From positions 1 through 64,000 of the forward strand of contig JAFEAR010000043.1 in NCBI GenBank assembly GCA_018266335.1: a stretch of DNA of 64,000 bases, in the 5' to 3' direction. The stretch comes from Bdellovibrionales bacterium (lineage in GTDB: Bacteria > Bdellovibrionota > UBA2428). A program made the translations under genes and the position numbers. Each line of letters opens with the position of its first letter. Position 1 is the stretch's first letter. This document shows, piece by piece, positions 24,986 through 34,228 of this stretch. Under the pieces are notes generated by a model, which saw nothing but the letters and a program-made list of their open reading frames with translations, was not told the origin of the DNA and made no database searches.

Positions 24986-25846
24986 CTATTGAGACTTACT
25001 GTAGGTGCGGGTTAGGCCCATGCCATTTTTCAGACGGAAATACGTTCTACGTGTAAGTCCCGTGCGACGAATAAACTCACGTTCTTGCTGAACGACGGGG
25101 AGTTTTGAATTCAAAAGCTCCTGCAATACTTTCAGCGGCGGCTCGGTCTCGCGCTTTGATGCGGGAAGGAGTCTAAGCAGAAGCTCCTGCCACTCGCCAT
25201 GGCCGTGGACCTGGGCCACGTCGTAGCCGACCTTTAGCGTGCGCAGATTTATTTGGTCCGAATTTTCTCTGGTGCGGTGACTGTTGAGAAATGCCGCAAC
25301 CTGCGCGGCGAGTTCTGAATCACGGTAATGGTTTTTGTCGCCTGCCGCACTCGTAAGAAGAGCCGACGCTTCTGCGGCTGAAAAATGAAGGCGATACGAC
25401 ATCGCTCGCGATAGGATTGCAGATCCATCTGGAGTGGCCGGAAATGAGTTACAGATAAAAATGATTTTGCTTTGAAAATCGAATTCGGGGGTTGAGATTG
25501 CAGCCCTCGTGGATCCCCAGACAACACGGCGGGGACCGTCTGTGGTGCCAGTGGCGGCCTTTAAAATTGCCATTGCCGACGGACTTTGAAACAAGTTGGC
25601 ACTTGTGTCATCGACGAGCACGATTTGACCGTGAGCATTTTCCGCCAAGAAATTAAATAAATTCAGAGGGGTAGAATAGGACCCAAGAGACTTTGGCTTG
25701 TGCCCGAGTTGTTCGAGTGCTGCTTCAACAGCCAAGCTCTTGCCGAGTCCGGCGGCACCTTTAACCAAAAGTGCATGAATTGATTCACTTTTTAAGAGGG
25801 TCTGGATGTAGCCTTTGATGTGGCGGACATGATCCATGGTGGGCAT
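24986..25846 (-). CDS. AAA+ ATPase with C-terminal HTH
   Basis: A 286-residue ATPase. Walker A is GAAGLGKS (residues 30-37), Walker B QIVLVDD near 80, sensor-1 IIFICNS near 133. The C-terminus carries a putative HTH (EFIRRTGLTRRTYFRLKNG), similar in spirit to the HTH tails of sigma-54 regulators. It lacks a receiver domain and the GAFTGA loop, so it is not a sigma-54 activator. It resembles small helicase-loader or regulatory ATPases. It lies 33 bases upstream of the response regulator on the same strand, so the two may form one operon. Confidence 0.65.
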   Translation of the reverse strand: MPTMDHVRHIKGYIQTLLKSESIHALLVKGAAGLGKSLAVEAALEQLGHKPKSLGSYSTPLNLFNFLAENAHGQIVLVDDTSANLFQSPSAMAILKAATGTTDGPRRVVWGSTRAAISTPEFDFQSKIIFICNSFPATPDGSAILSRAMSYRLHFSAAEASALLTSAAGDKNHYRDSELAAQVAAFLNSHRTRENSDQINLRTLKVGYDVAQVHGHGEWQELLLRLLPASKRETEPPLKVLQELLNSKLPVVQQEREFIRRTGLTRRTYFRLKNGMGLTRTYSKSQ

Positions 25847-25881
25847 TTATGCCTGGTTTTGACGCGCCGAGCAATGTTAAA

Positions 25882-25895
25882 AGTGACATGTCACT
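25882..25895. promoter_or_regulatory. 14-bp palindrome between divergent genes
   Basis: AGTGACATGTCACT is a perfect palindrome in the gap between the ATPase gene (minus) and the secreted protein gene (plus). It has the size of a dimeric-regulator operator. No regulator is assigned. Confidence 0.4.
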
Positions 25896-26037
25896 AATTT
25901 CAATGATTGCAGGCTTTTCCGTCCGCCCCCGCCGATATTGGGGAGAGGTAAAAGCGCCCCTTCTGCCGCGTTTTTGGCAAACACGCCAAGATAGCCCGGG
26001 AACTTCACTTCCTTGGGGTTCCTACTATGATGTGGGA

Positions 26038-27747
26038 ATGGCGAAATTTTCAAACACCTTCCGAATTTTCGTTCTCGTTCTCTCGATACCCACAGCTCAG
26101 GCTTGGGGCGCGTCCTGGAGCCAACAAGAAATTATTGGTGCCTATCCACATGCAACGGGCGGTGTAAGCGATTTGCATTTTACGCCAGACCTCACAGTTG
26201 GCATGGCCCGCAGTTTTTCTTGTAAGGAAGCAGCCCGAGGCTGCGACTCGATTCTGCAATTTCTTCCGCAACAGGAAGTCTCGGAGTCTTGGGACGAAGC
26301 ACTCAACGCTCCGTCAATGTTAGATCTCTCTCGCGATGGAATGGTTAAAGCTTACTATCGCAACGAGTGCAAAGGCGATGAACTTTGTAGGACCGACGAT
26401 AACGCACGACCTATCTTGAGTGTGATGGTTTCCCGGAGGCTTAAAACGGCGTCTATCCCGCTTCCTACTCCCTACCAGTTCTTCAGAGGTGAAGAGCTTA
26501 AAATCTCTCCGGATGGGAAATATGTCGCCTTAAAATTAGTCGTTACAAACGACAACGAAAGTACCGTTGGGGGAATTAGGTATCGCGCTATCACCCACAT
26601 CTATCGTGTCGGGCAGCAATTGGAATATTTGAGCCGGATCGAGTCCAACACCGTTCGGACGAATTTCCTGTCGCCCCAGGTGGCCCTACTGTTCTCGGGT
26701 GATAGCCGCTATCTCGCTTTGAGTGGCCATGAATACCAACCTCAAATTGTTGATCTTAGCACCGTGACTCTCCGCAATCTTGGCCTCACGAATGATTCTA
26801 TCGTCCGCGAGCTCAGCTCGTCCTATGCGCTTGCCGAACTCAACGGGCCTCATGGCGAACATGCTGGCATCGCCGTTTTCGATCCATCAACGGGACAAAA
26901 GCTCTGGAATCGTGACCAGCTTTACAGTTTCTCTTACCTTTCAAAGAGTCTGCGGACGCATGAAGACTATCTGCTCGTGCTTAAAAGAGACCGACCACGT
27001 TCCCAGCCGAAATATCAACTCGTGAACCCACGTAGCGGTCAGCCGCTCTTCAACTCAGACACCTGTACGAACTCCCTTCACATGAATCTAGTAGAAGGAA
27101 AATCACTGCCTTCTGTTGTGGGCGTTTCTTGCGAGTCATCGTTTCAATGGGTTGATTCCCAAACGGGCCGCGTTCTGTATTCGCAAAATGTCGAATCTGG
27201 GATGCAAGTTGTCTCGGAGGAAGTCTCTAACGATAAGCGCATCGGCACGATTCTCGTAGGAAGTGATGTCAACTCCGACGGAGCCATCTATCAAAGATTT
27301 TTTGTGGATATCAGCCACGGACGCATCTTGCGTAGCGAAAGCGCTAAGACGTCTGCCATTTTCTTACCTCAATCGAACGGCTTGAGATTCGCCCAAGAAT
27401 ATTGCCGCTTTGAGAATCATCATGTCTCAGACTGCAAGCTAGAAATTGTCGATTCGATGAGCGGAACTATTCTTGGCGTTCAGGCGTTTGACCCGCTTCA
27501 AAATGTTGAAGGGAATCGCTGGGGCTTTGTTGGCGAGGATGTTTTCATAAAATTTCCAGAGGAATTTAAAGTTTTGGATGGTCAAACGGGCCAAGTTTCA
27601 TTGGCCGAGAGAACACCTCTCCACTATTCGATTCAACCCGCCGAGATCGGTAACCGCTTTCTTGTGATGGCGCCCGCGAATCTTCAGCCTTCCTCGTCAG
27701 GCTATCTAATGCATTCCGGCTTAAAAGCTAACCTCTTTGAGCGCTGA
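26038..27747 (+). CDS. Secreted beta-propeller-like protein
   Basis: From ATG 26038 the product is 569 residues, opening with a signal peptide (FRIFVLVLSIPTAQAWG). The rest is strand-rich with recurring blocks such as LKISPDGKYVALKL, LLFSGDSRYLALSG, VFDPSTGQKLWNR and IVDSMSGTILGVQ, typical of WD40/YVTN/PQQ-like propellers. The open frame extends upstream to 25849 but that part is not hydrophobic or conserved-looking, and the signal peptide marks the start. It is divergent from the peptide-sensing regulators and could be a target of that system; function unknown. Confidence 0.7.
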   Translation: MAKFSNTFRIFVLVLSIPTAQAWGASWSQQEIIGAYPHATGGVSDLHFTPDLTVGMARSFSCKEAARGCDSILQFLPQQEVSESWDEALNAPSMLDLSRDGMVKAYYRNECKGDELCRTDDNARPILSVMVSRRLKTASIPLPTPYQFFRGEELKISPDGKYVALKLVVTNDNESTVGGIRYRAITHIYRVGQQLEYLSRIESNTVRTNFLSPQVALLFSGDSRYLALSGHEYQPQIVDLSTVTLRNLGLTNDSIVRELSSSYALAELNGPHGEHAGIAVFDPSTGQKLWNRDQLYSFSYLSKSLRTHEDYLLVLKRDRPRSQPKYQLVNPRSGQPLFNSDTCTNSLHMNLVEGKSLPSVVGVSCESSFQWVDSQTGRVLYSQNVESGMQVVSEEVSNDKRIGTILVGSDVNSDGAIYQRFFVDISHGRILRSESAKTSAIFLPQSNGLRFAQEYCRFENHHVSDCKLEIVDSMSGTILGVQAFDPLQNVEGNRWGFVGEDVFIKFPEEFKVLDGQTGQVSLAERTPLHYSIQPAEIGNRFLVMAPANLQPSSSGYLMHSGLKANLFER

Positions 27748-27780
27748 AACGAGCCACAAACCCAATCCATCTCACGGAGA

Positions 27781-27815
27781 CCGCGTTCACGAAGGTTCTG
27801 AATTCGTGAACGCGG
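27781..27815. terminator. 13-bp perfect inverted repeat between convergent genes
   Basis: CCGCGTTCACGAA (27781-27793) pairs perfectly with 27803-27815 across a nine-base loop. It lies between the convergent genes ending at 27747 and 27853. No T-run follows on either side, so it may be a two-way terminator or a transcript-end stabiliser. Confidence 0.5.
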
Positions 27816-27852
27816 GCCATGGCGTGATGTCACTTTCTCAACTATCTGATTT

Positions 27853-28482
27853 TCAGCCCTCGTCGCCTTCAAACCGTTCCACGTCATCGTCGATGTAAAA
27901 CATGCCGGCCTTGCGCCCGGGCACCCTGTACGGCTTTCCGGCTTTATACCTCGGGCACCCACGGGGCCCGTAGCAGTGGGTTTCAAAGCGCCACTTCACC
28001 TTCGAGGGGTTCCAGTGGTCGAGAATAATCTGTGTTGGCATCGTGAGCCCCCAGGGGCAGCGAGCACACGCCGCTTCGCACGTTTTCTTCTCGAGACGAA
28101 AGTGTCCGTTGACCCGGTATCTCTCAAGCGGCGGCGCTATTCCGCCGTCCGGATCGGGTGCTCGCTCCTCGGATTCTGGGCCGCGCCGTGAAATTTCGAT
28201 ACCACTCACTTTGTAGAAGTCGGCCCACTCGGTTTCGAGATCCGGTATTTTTTCCCCTTCACCGCTTAGGACATCGCCAATGCGAAAACGGTATTTCTCG
28301 TGAGCTTTGGTCCCGACGGCGATGCGTAGCCCCAGACCGGTTTCTGGCGTCGATTCCGATGGCGTATCGAGTACAAGGACGTAGCCTTGGTACTGGTGCG
28401 TGGGTATTTGGTCGAAGGAGCGAATGAGACGGATGCGAGCTTTTACTGCGACGATTTTTCTGGCGAACGCGATCTTGTCCAT
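27853..28482 (-). CDS. Hypothetical cysteine-containing protein
   Basis: A 209-residue soluble protein with no family I recognise. The first two thirds look like a beta-rich domain (YQGYVLVLDTPSES, IGDVLSGEGEKIPD). The last third holds CEAACARCPWG and HCYGPRGCPRYK, which could bind a metal or an iron-sulphur cluster. It ends in an acidic tail. It is transcribed alone. Confidence 0.6.
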   Translation of the reverse strand: MDKIAFARKIVAVKARIRLIRSFDQIPTHQYQGYVLVLDTPSESTPETGLGLRIAVGTKAHEKYRFRIGDVLSGEGEKIPDLETEWADFYKVSGIEISRRGPESEERAPDPDGGIAPPLERYRVNGHFRLEKKTCEAACARCPWGLTMPTQIILDHWNPSKVKWRFETHCYGPRGCPRYKAGKPYRVPGRKAGMFYIDDDVERFEGDEG

Positions 28483-28541
28483 TTCTGGTCAGAGATTGTA
28501 CCAGGGGCAGGCGACACGGGAAAACGGTGATTCAGAAAGCA

Positions 28542-28561
28542 CCGGTAGCGAACGCTACCGG
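28542..28561 (-). terminator. Perfect hairpin downstream of 28678-29091
   Basis: CCGGTAGC-GAAC-GCTACCGG forms an eight-base-pair stem with a tetraloop. It lies about 120 bases past the stop of the minus-strand gene at 28678. Only a weak U-rich stretch follows, so terminator function is tentative. Confidence 0.4.
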
Positions 28562-28677
28562 CGAGGAGTGAGTTTTTGCGAGCCCGTAGTTCCTGAGACT
28601 CGCTCGACCTCGGGCAGCTCTGCCGAGTGACATTCCGTCAGGTTTGATTGGGGACTCGTCCGCATCCGGTGTAGCCC

Positions 28678-29091
28678 TCATGTTCCATTCTGTGGAGTGA
28701 ATAACCCGAACCAGTAGCCGAGGTACTCAAAGGTCTCGTAGCGGCCTTGCTCGATCTTGTCGGGGTCTTCGTGGCAACCGTCCGGCTGCGTACGCTGGGC
28801 CTCGAACTCGGATACCGTCACTGTGACGTGTCCGCCCTCGCGAGGGAATCCCGGAAGGACGTCTGCGCGCACGTCGTTCTCGTAGATCCGACCATCTTCA
28901 CCCAAGAAAAAGCAAAATCCCCAAACGGTTGTGGAGCAAGCGTAGATCATTTCCTCCTGTCTTTGCGACTGGGTCTTGCCAATAGCCTCCACGTAGGGGA
29001 AGGACGGCATGCAGCCCGACGCTTGTGCCACCGAACCGGAGAGCAAGAAAACAAAAGAGCCAAGAATTTGAAGTACCGTTTTTGTATCCAT
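28678..29091 (-). CDS. Secreted hypothetical protein
   Basis: A 137-residue protein with a signal peptide (TVLQILGSFVFLLSGSVAQA/S). The mature part has four or five cysteines (CMPSFPYVE, YACSTTVWGFCFFLG, DGCHEDP), suggesting disulphides, and ends in an aromatic stretch (FEYLGYWFGLF). No family is recognised. It is divergent from the LysR regulator at 29165, with 73 bases between, so it may be a regulatory target of it. Confidence 0.6.
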   Translation of the reverse strand: MDTKTVLQILGSFVFLLSGSVAQASGCMPSFPYVEAIGKTQSQRQEEMIYACSTTVWGFCFFLGEDGRIYENDVRADVLPGFPREGGHVTVTVSEFEAQRTQPDGCHEDPDKIEQGRYETFEYLGYWFGLFTPQNGT

Positions 29092-29164
29092 AGCCTACTA
29101 CTAACAAACCATTTACCAGCTTAAAAATATATAGTTGGTATAAAAATCATGCTAATTTGGTCTA

Positions 29165-30040
29165 ATGGATTTGAACGCACTTCGACATTTCTATTGGGTT
29201 GTTCGAGAGGGCAATTTCACTAACGCATCTCGCGCGATCCGCACGGCCCAGCCCGCCATCAGTCGCTCTGTCCGAAAACTCGAGGGATTGATGGGCGGCG
29301 CGCTTCTTGTTAGGCACAAACGAAAGGTCGAACTTACGCCTCTGGGTAACTCCATTTTTCTTCAGTGTCAGATAATATTTCAGGCCGCCGAGCACATAAA
29401 AGATTTAAGCGATTCTTCGCCGCCCGAAATTGGAGGATCACTGTCGTTAGGCACGGCTGATATTATTGCCGAATATTTGCTTCCCTCGGCCCTTCAACAA
29501 CTCTCGCACATTAATCCTAAGCTGCATTCTTCCGTGCAGGTGGGACCAACAAGCTTCATGCTTTCGCGCATTGTCGCACGCGAACTGGATGTTGGAATTT
29601 TTTTCCATGTTCCCACTGAACCAAATCCAGACCTCGAAATTCGCCGTATCGCGAGAGTTCAATTCAAACTGGTAGTAGATTCAAAGTTCGCCAAGAATAG
29701 CGACACGCTTATTAAATTTCTCGGTTCTCGAGAGGTCGACTCGCCCAATACCAGAAGCTATCCGACGCTGGAAAAACTACGCAAGATTCATCAACGAGCG
29801 GCAATTCATTATTCTTCGAATCATCTGGGCCTTCACAAGCGCCTAGTTCTTTTGGGTATGGGAGTTGCCGTTTTGCCTATATTTTCAATTCGAGAAGAAC
29901 TTAAGCGGGGACGTTTAAAGGATCTGCTACCCAAGGAACATTTAGAATTTGACCTAAAATTAGTACGGCACAAGCATCGTCCTCCGAGTCGAAGCGTCAG
30001 GGAGTTAGTCGCAGTCCTTGAAGAAGTGGCTGTTCGTTAG
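29165..30040 (+). CDS. LysR-family transcriptional regulator
   Basis: A 291-residue regulator. The N-terminal winged HTH is textbook: LNALRHFYWVVREGNFTNASRAI, then AQPAISRSVRKLEGLMGGALLVRHKRKVELTPLG. The C-terminal ligand-binding domain begins GSLSLGTADIIAEYLLP and includes ELDVGIFFH and LGMGVAVLPIFSI. Co-inducer unknown. The divergent secreted-protein gene upstream is the conventional target for a LysR protein. Confidence 0.88.
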   Translation: MDLNALRHFYWVVREGNFTNASRAIRTAQPAISRSVRKLEGLMGGALLVRHKRKVELTPLGNSIFLQCQIIFQAAEHIKDLSDSSPPEIGGSLSLGTADIIAEYLLPSALQQLSHINPKLHSSVQVGPTSFMLSRIVARELDVGIFFHVPTEPNPDLEIRRIARVQFKLVVDSKFAKNSDTLIKFLGSREVDSPNTRSYPTLEKLRKIHQRAAIHYSSNHLGLHKRLVLLGMGVAVLPIFSIREELKRGRLKDLLPKEHLEFDLKLVRHKHRPPSRSVRELVAVLEEVAVR

Positions 30041-30254
30041 GGTCTTCAATAAAGCCGCCCTCGCGGCCCAAATGGCTCTATCAGGCTGAACGTGGGTCCA
30101 CACGGTGGGCTCCTGTCGCCCCTGTCGCGATGGGGTCTTTGGACGGAAAGCAGTCCATTGGGGGCGATTCGACGGATTTTTGACGCCCAGACCGCCACCA
30201 GCTCTCACTTATGTTCGCTTTCGATTCCATCTGACACATTGCCTAGCTTCAGAC

Positions 30255-31316
30255 CTAGTGAATAACCCCCGTAGGTATTGAAGTGTCTGTCGTGCTGCCG
30301 TTGCCGAGTTGTCCGTAGCCATTGTAGCCCCAGCACGCAGCAGCTCCTGTGCTCGTGATCGCGCAAAATTGCTGTGTCCCCGAGTATCCACCACCAGTTA
30401 AGCCGATCGAACTTGCAGAAAGAGTCCCTGAGCTACTGCCAATAGGCAGCACATCAACAAACGCGGCCGTACTAGATGTGGTGGTGCCGTTTCCCAGCTC
30501 CCCATACCCGTTGTAACCCATACATTTAATCGTACCACCTGCTGTGGGCATGAAGCATGACTCGTTGGCACCGGCCGCGATTTGCAGCGGAGCGCTCGAC
30601 ACCCCAATCAGCGACGCGTACACGGGAGTCGACTGGTTGCTCGTGGTGGAATCCATGAGCTGTCCGTAGCCGTTGTAGCCCCAGCAGTAAGCCTTGTAAC
30701 TTGGGCCACTAGAGGAAACGTAAGATACGGTGATTCGCACTGAATCTACGCTGTAGGTGCGCGAGGTGCCACTAGTGCTCCTAGCGGATAGAGCCGCGCC
30801 AAAGTTTGAGCTGTTAATGTCGGACGCGGTCCAGGTTTCGCCCCAAAGATCCGAACTGCCGCCGTAAGTCGAAAAAGCGTCGCTCGTTCCCCAGGCCGTG
30901 CCGCTTGATTTATCAGTCGACCCTATCGTGCCGCCCTTAATGATGCGAATGCTGTTATCGAAGGCGGTAGCGCCCGCACTAACCTTCTTTTCCCATTCGA
31001 CCTTGATTCCCGTCACAGTGGCATCGGAGGGAATCGAAAAGCCGAAGCCGGTTGCAGCAAGATTCACCGACACCGTGGCCGAGGTGAGCGCCACAGTTGC
31101 ATAGCTGTTGTTACTGGTCGTAGCGTTTGAGGCGTTCGCCCAAGCAGTGCCGTTACCACTTGTGCTCACTGAACTTGCAGAACTTACACCTGTCAGTGAT
31201 CCAACCTTCGCCACGGCACAAGTCGACCCGTTTCCGTTAGCAGTATCGCCCCCCGCAGCCATGGCGGTAACATTTACGGCGCCGTCAGTAGCGAGTGTTG
31301 TGGTTACAACCTGCAC
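30255..31316 (-). pseudogene. Detached C-terminal part of RCC1-repeat fibre gene
   Basis: This frame continues the fibre gene at 31304-33058 after a frameshift. It carries a strand-rich block of about 200 residues and then three RCC1-like repeats (YCWGYNGYGQLMDS, KCMGYNGYGELGNG, CWGYNGYGQLGNG). It has no signal peptide and no ribosome site, and the frame stays open upstream of the nominal ATG through GQLGDSTTTSAS, which matches the repeat consensus. It was therefore part of one longer protein. Whether the break is real, a variable switch or an assembly collapse in repeats cannot be told here. Confidence 0.65.
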
Positions 31317-33058
31317 GGCGGTGGATGCACTGGTGGTCGTGCTATCACCCAGTTGGCCGACGCCGTACCATCGCCGACCTGGCCAACGTTGTTATACCCC
31401 CAACACCAAACTTTTCCCGTCGAATCCACCGCACAAAAGTTATAGCCGCCGCCTGTGATATCCAGCACCGCGCCGAGAGTTGAAACGGGAACAGCTACGC
31501 CACTAGCGGTGGTGGTACCGTTGCCAAGTTGTCCGTTACCATTTGAGCCCCAGCAGTAGACCTTGCTGTCTGAGGCCTGAATGGCGCAAGTCGAATAGAT
31601 ACCTGTCATCACGACCTTAGTTGCCAAAAATTTCGTGCCGTCGTTTTTGTAGACGAATACAGGAATGGAGCTATTTGTTGTGGTTCCATTTCCGAGTTGT
31701 CCAGCGCTATTGTAGCCCCAGCACTGCACGGTTTGATCAGAAAGAATTCCGCACGACATGTACACGCCAGTCGCGACCTGCGTATAACTCAAGCTGGTGT
31801 TACTCGATGGGAGGGCAGTGCAGACCTTCGTGCCGGTGGCGTCGAATCCCGTGAGGTAGTACCCCGCATTACAAGTTTGCCCAAGAAAGCGCTGAAGCTG
31901 GGACTGAATGCCTGCCGTCACACCGACAAGAAACGCCAGTTCAACGTCAGTGACCGCAGCAGAAACCAAGTTCTTCGATCCGTCGGTCAGAGCAACGCGG
32001 CTTGCCGTGAGTCCCGACACATTCACCGTCGCGGCTTGTATGGTGCCAGATGAAGTGATGCTAGCACCTACTTGCAGCGCGCCTGACATTGAATCCCCGA
32101 GTTTACTGACCGGCACGTAGGCGAGTGTCGCCTGCTTGCCATTTATTTGGGTTTGCACGTTGGCGGTGAGACCCCCCAGATTTGCCCCTAAGTTTGCGGT
32201 CACCCCACTGAGGTACCCGAACTCGGTATCGGTGACGGTGGTTGCCGAGGAGCTAAGATTCTTCGATGCATCGAAAAGTGCGAAGCGCGAGGCTGTGACG
32301 CCCGTGGATTTAAGCGTCGCAGCCTGCACGGTGCCGGTGGAAGTAACGTTTGCACCGACATCGAGCGCGCCCGACATGGAGTCGCCCGTTTTCGATACTT
32401 TTCCGCTGACTCCAGCTGCCGTGCCATTTACGGCGTTTAGCTGAGTTTGTACGTTTGCGGAAACGCCGGTTAAGTAGTTCATCTCGGCGACCGTGGCCGT
32501 GACTCCTTTAAGTGCATCAGCCGTGTTGGCAGTGAGAGCAAATGCCGTGCCGCGTGCACGCATGCGGGGGAGTACGATGGTAGGAGTATCCATGGAACCG
32601 TTCGCAGCACCGGAATCGACTTCAATCTGAAAATAAATCGCCTGACTTGTCGTGCGTTCTCCAAGTCTGTCGACAAGACTTGGTGACCCGCTCGCTGCAT
32701 CTAGGTTGATGGTAAACTTACCGGCTGAAACAGCGGTGTTATAAACGGAGCTTGTCCACAAAAGGGATCCGCCGCTGGCGGCATCATAGGCTTTAATTTG
32801 GACGTCTTTGCTTGCGGTGACAGGCACTCCGGCGTTGTCGAAAATCGAGCCGTCGACACGAATAATTTGCGGAGTAGCGCGGGAAGAGACGGGGAACAGT
32901 GCGAGTAAAAAAAGGATAAAAGAAAGAAATTCGAGAGAAAACAGAGACTTTAGTAGAGACGGGCTATTTCTACTTCTGCCGAGCTGCCGAGCTGCCGAGC
33001 TGCCGAGCTGCCGAGCTGCCGAGCTGCCGAGCTGCCGAGCGGTAGTAGGTGAACGCAA
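31304..33058 (-). CDS. Mosaic surface-fibre protein with RCC1-like repeats (frameshifted)
   Basis: A fibre protein of the family also found at 40639, 44280, 46159 and 48151. After a signal peptide (SFILFLLALFPVSSRA), it has the shared head domain (IIRVDGSIFDNAGVPVTASKD, LGERTTSQAIYFQIEVDSG), tail-fibre-like repeats (GDSMSGALQVGASITSSGT, YLSGVTANLGANL) and then RCC1-like repeats (CWGYNSAGQLGNGTTT). The frame breaks near 31350 and the remaining repeats lie in another frame. The 5' end carries eight copies of an 8-bp repeat, so the start is uncertain: TTG 33058 is in frame, and the ATG at 33062 is not. Its role is probably cell-surface adhesion. Confidence 0.7.
   Translation of the reverse strand: MRSPTTARQLGSSAARQLGSSAARQLGRSRNSPSLLKSLFSLEFLSFILFLLALFPVSSRATPQIIRVDGSIFDNAGVPVTASKDVQIKAYDAASGGSLLWTSSVYNTAVSAGKFTINLDAASGSPSLVDRLGERTTSQAIYFQIEVDSGAANGSMDTPTIVLPRMRARGTAFALTANTADALKGVTATVAEMNYLTGVSANVQTQLNAVNGTAAGVSGKVSKTGDSMSGALDVGANVTSTGTVQAATLKSTGVTASRFALFDASKNLSSSATTVTDTEFGYLSGVTANLGANLGGLTANVQTQINGKQATLAYVPVSKLGDSMSGALQVGASITSSGTIQAATVNVSGLTASRVALTDGSKNLVSAAVTDVELAFLVGVTAGIQSQLQRFLGQTCNAGYYLTGFDATGTKVCTALPSSNTSLSYTQVATGVYMSCGILSDQTVQCWGYNSAGQLGNGTTTNSSIPVFVYKNDGTKFLATKVVMTGIYSTCAIQASDSKVYCWGSNGNGQLGNGTTTASGVAVPVSTLGAVLDITGGGYNFCAVDSTGKVWCWGYNNVGQVGDGTASANWVIARPPVHPPPCRL
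32976..33039. repeat. Eight tandem copies of CTGCCGAG at a fibre gene start
   Basis: Sixty-four bases of perfect 8-bp repeats lie at the 5' end of the minus-strand fibre gene. Eight is not a multiple of three, so gain or loss of a unit changes the reading frame. With eight copies the nearest ATG (33062) is out of frame with the fibre; nine copies, or six, would bring it into frame. This is the form of a slipped-strand phase-variation tract. Confidence 0.85.
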
Positions 33059-33348
33059 ACATATACGAGAGTTTATCGGCTCCGAGCACCAAAAAGATTA
33101 AGATAAAGTTAATGCGACAACGTCAAGCAGCAGCAAAGCCAAAAAAAAACTGAATTTCAGGTACTTCTGTCTTCAAGTTAATTTCAAAAGAATGCGCCTT
33201 GATGGGATAGTGCTCGGAAACGCATTGGTTTTGGGGCCGATGGACGCAAAGGCCCCCAAGACGAGCATCCGGCTTCAGGGCGGACTTGAGGCCCCGAGCG
33301 ATTCCCCGGCACCCATTTCGGCAAAGAGAGTGGTTTCTGAATCGCGCT

Positions 33349-34116
33349 TCAATGTGAAAATCTTCGGGCATCGGTTCCGATCAATCTGGCGTTGTTCAAA
33401 TAAATCACCACAAAAAACACCGCTAGTGCGACGTTGGTGTACACGTTGCCGAGGTTCAACCCGATAGGTTTGCTAACGTAGTTGCCGATCGTGGCCCCGA
33501 TCGGATGCATAAGAACCAGGGCCGACCAGTAAGCCATAGCGCCACTCAATCGACGATATCTAAAGGCAGAGTAACAGATCGCAAGTAGGACCAGCAAAAA
33601 GACGCTGCCCCCAAAAGCCCCCAAAGGTGTGTCGTTCGTGATGAAGTCTCCGCTCGTTGTTCCGAAGGTACTACTCAGCAGAATTGCGAGCCAGTAGAAG
33701 ACACTGCTGAGCAGACTTTCCTCCCCTCGTTTCCTTGAAATGAGGTAGCGGACGACCAGCACCAGCAGCAGCGAACCGAGCACCGCCAGCGATCCCAGTT
33801 GCGTACCCAACTGGAGCGGCTTGAGTAGACCCCACTTTTTGTCGTTGTCCAAAGGTTCCAAGGTCACCCAATCCGCGAGGTTGGTGCCGCCAATATTACC
33901 CATGAGAATCAAAAGCCAATAGAAAATGTCGTTCTTCAATTTGAAAAATAGGATCCCGAAAATCATGGCGCCAAAAACACAAATGTCCAGAATCGCCCCT
34001 TGCGTGTAACCAAGCTCGAAATTACGGGAAAGCAGATTTCCGATCAGCTCGCCCATGGTGGTGCAAATCAACATGAGGGCCCAGTAACTGGCGTTGAGTT
34101 TCGGCAGATTCTTCAT
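33349..34116 (-). CDS. COG4705-like membrane protein
   Basis: From ATG 34116 the product is 255 residues with about eight membrane segments. It contains internal repeats of the form YW..(15 residues)..T.GD, for example YWALMLICTTMGELIGN, YWLAILLSSTFGTTSGDF and YWSALVLMHPIGATIGNY, which mark the COG4705 membrane family of unknown function. It is divergent from a paralog at 34229. Confidence 0.72.
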   Translation of the reverse strand: MKNLPKLNASYWALMLICTTMGELIGNLLSRNFELGYTQGAILDICVFGAMIFGILFFKLKNDIFYWLLILMGNIGGTNLADWVTLEPLDNDKKWGLLKPLQLGTQLGSLAVLGSLLLVLVVRYLISRKRGEESLLSSVFYWLAILLSSTFGTTSGDFITNDTPLGAFGGSVFLLVLLAICYSAFRYRRLSGAMAYWSALVLMHPIGATIGNYVSKPIGLNLGNVYTNVALAVFFVVIYLNNARLIGTDARRFSH

Positions 34117-34228
34117 AGAGAAACAGACTACAGTATCCGAAGACAACAGCAAGGGCATAAGAACAGCGCTCCCCTTTCCGAGCCTCTACCAAGTTGGCAA
34201 AACGGGCCCAATAGGCAAGACTCGTTGA

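Noticed and set aside
25847..26037. Sigma-54 promoter for the secreted protein gene
   Set aside because: A NtrC-type regulator is nearby, but no GG-N10-GC (-24/-12) element could be found here or at 17700-18000.
32976..33039. CRISPR array
   Set aside because: Repeats are 8 bp and directly abutting, with no spacers and no cas genes; the same holds for the 14-bp repeats at 40613.
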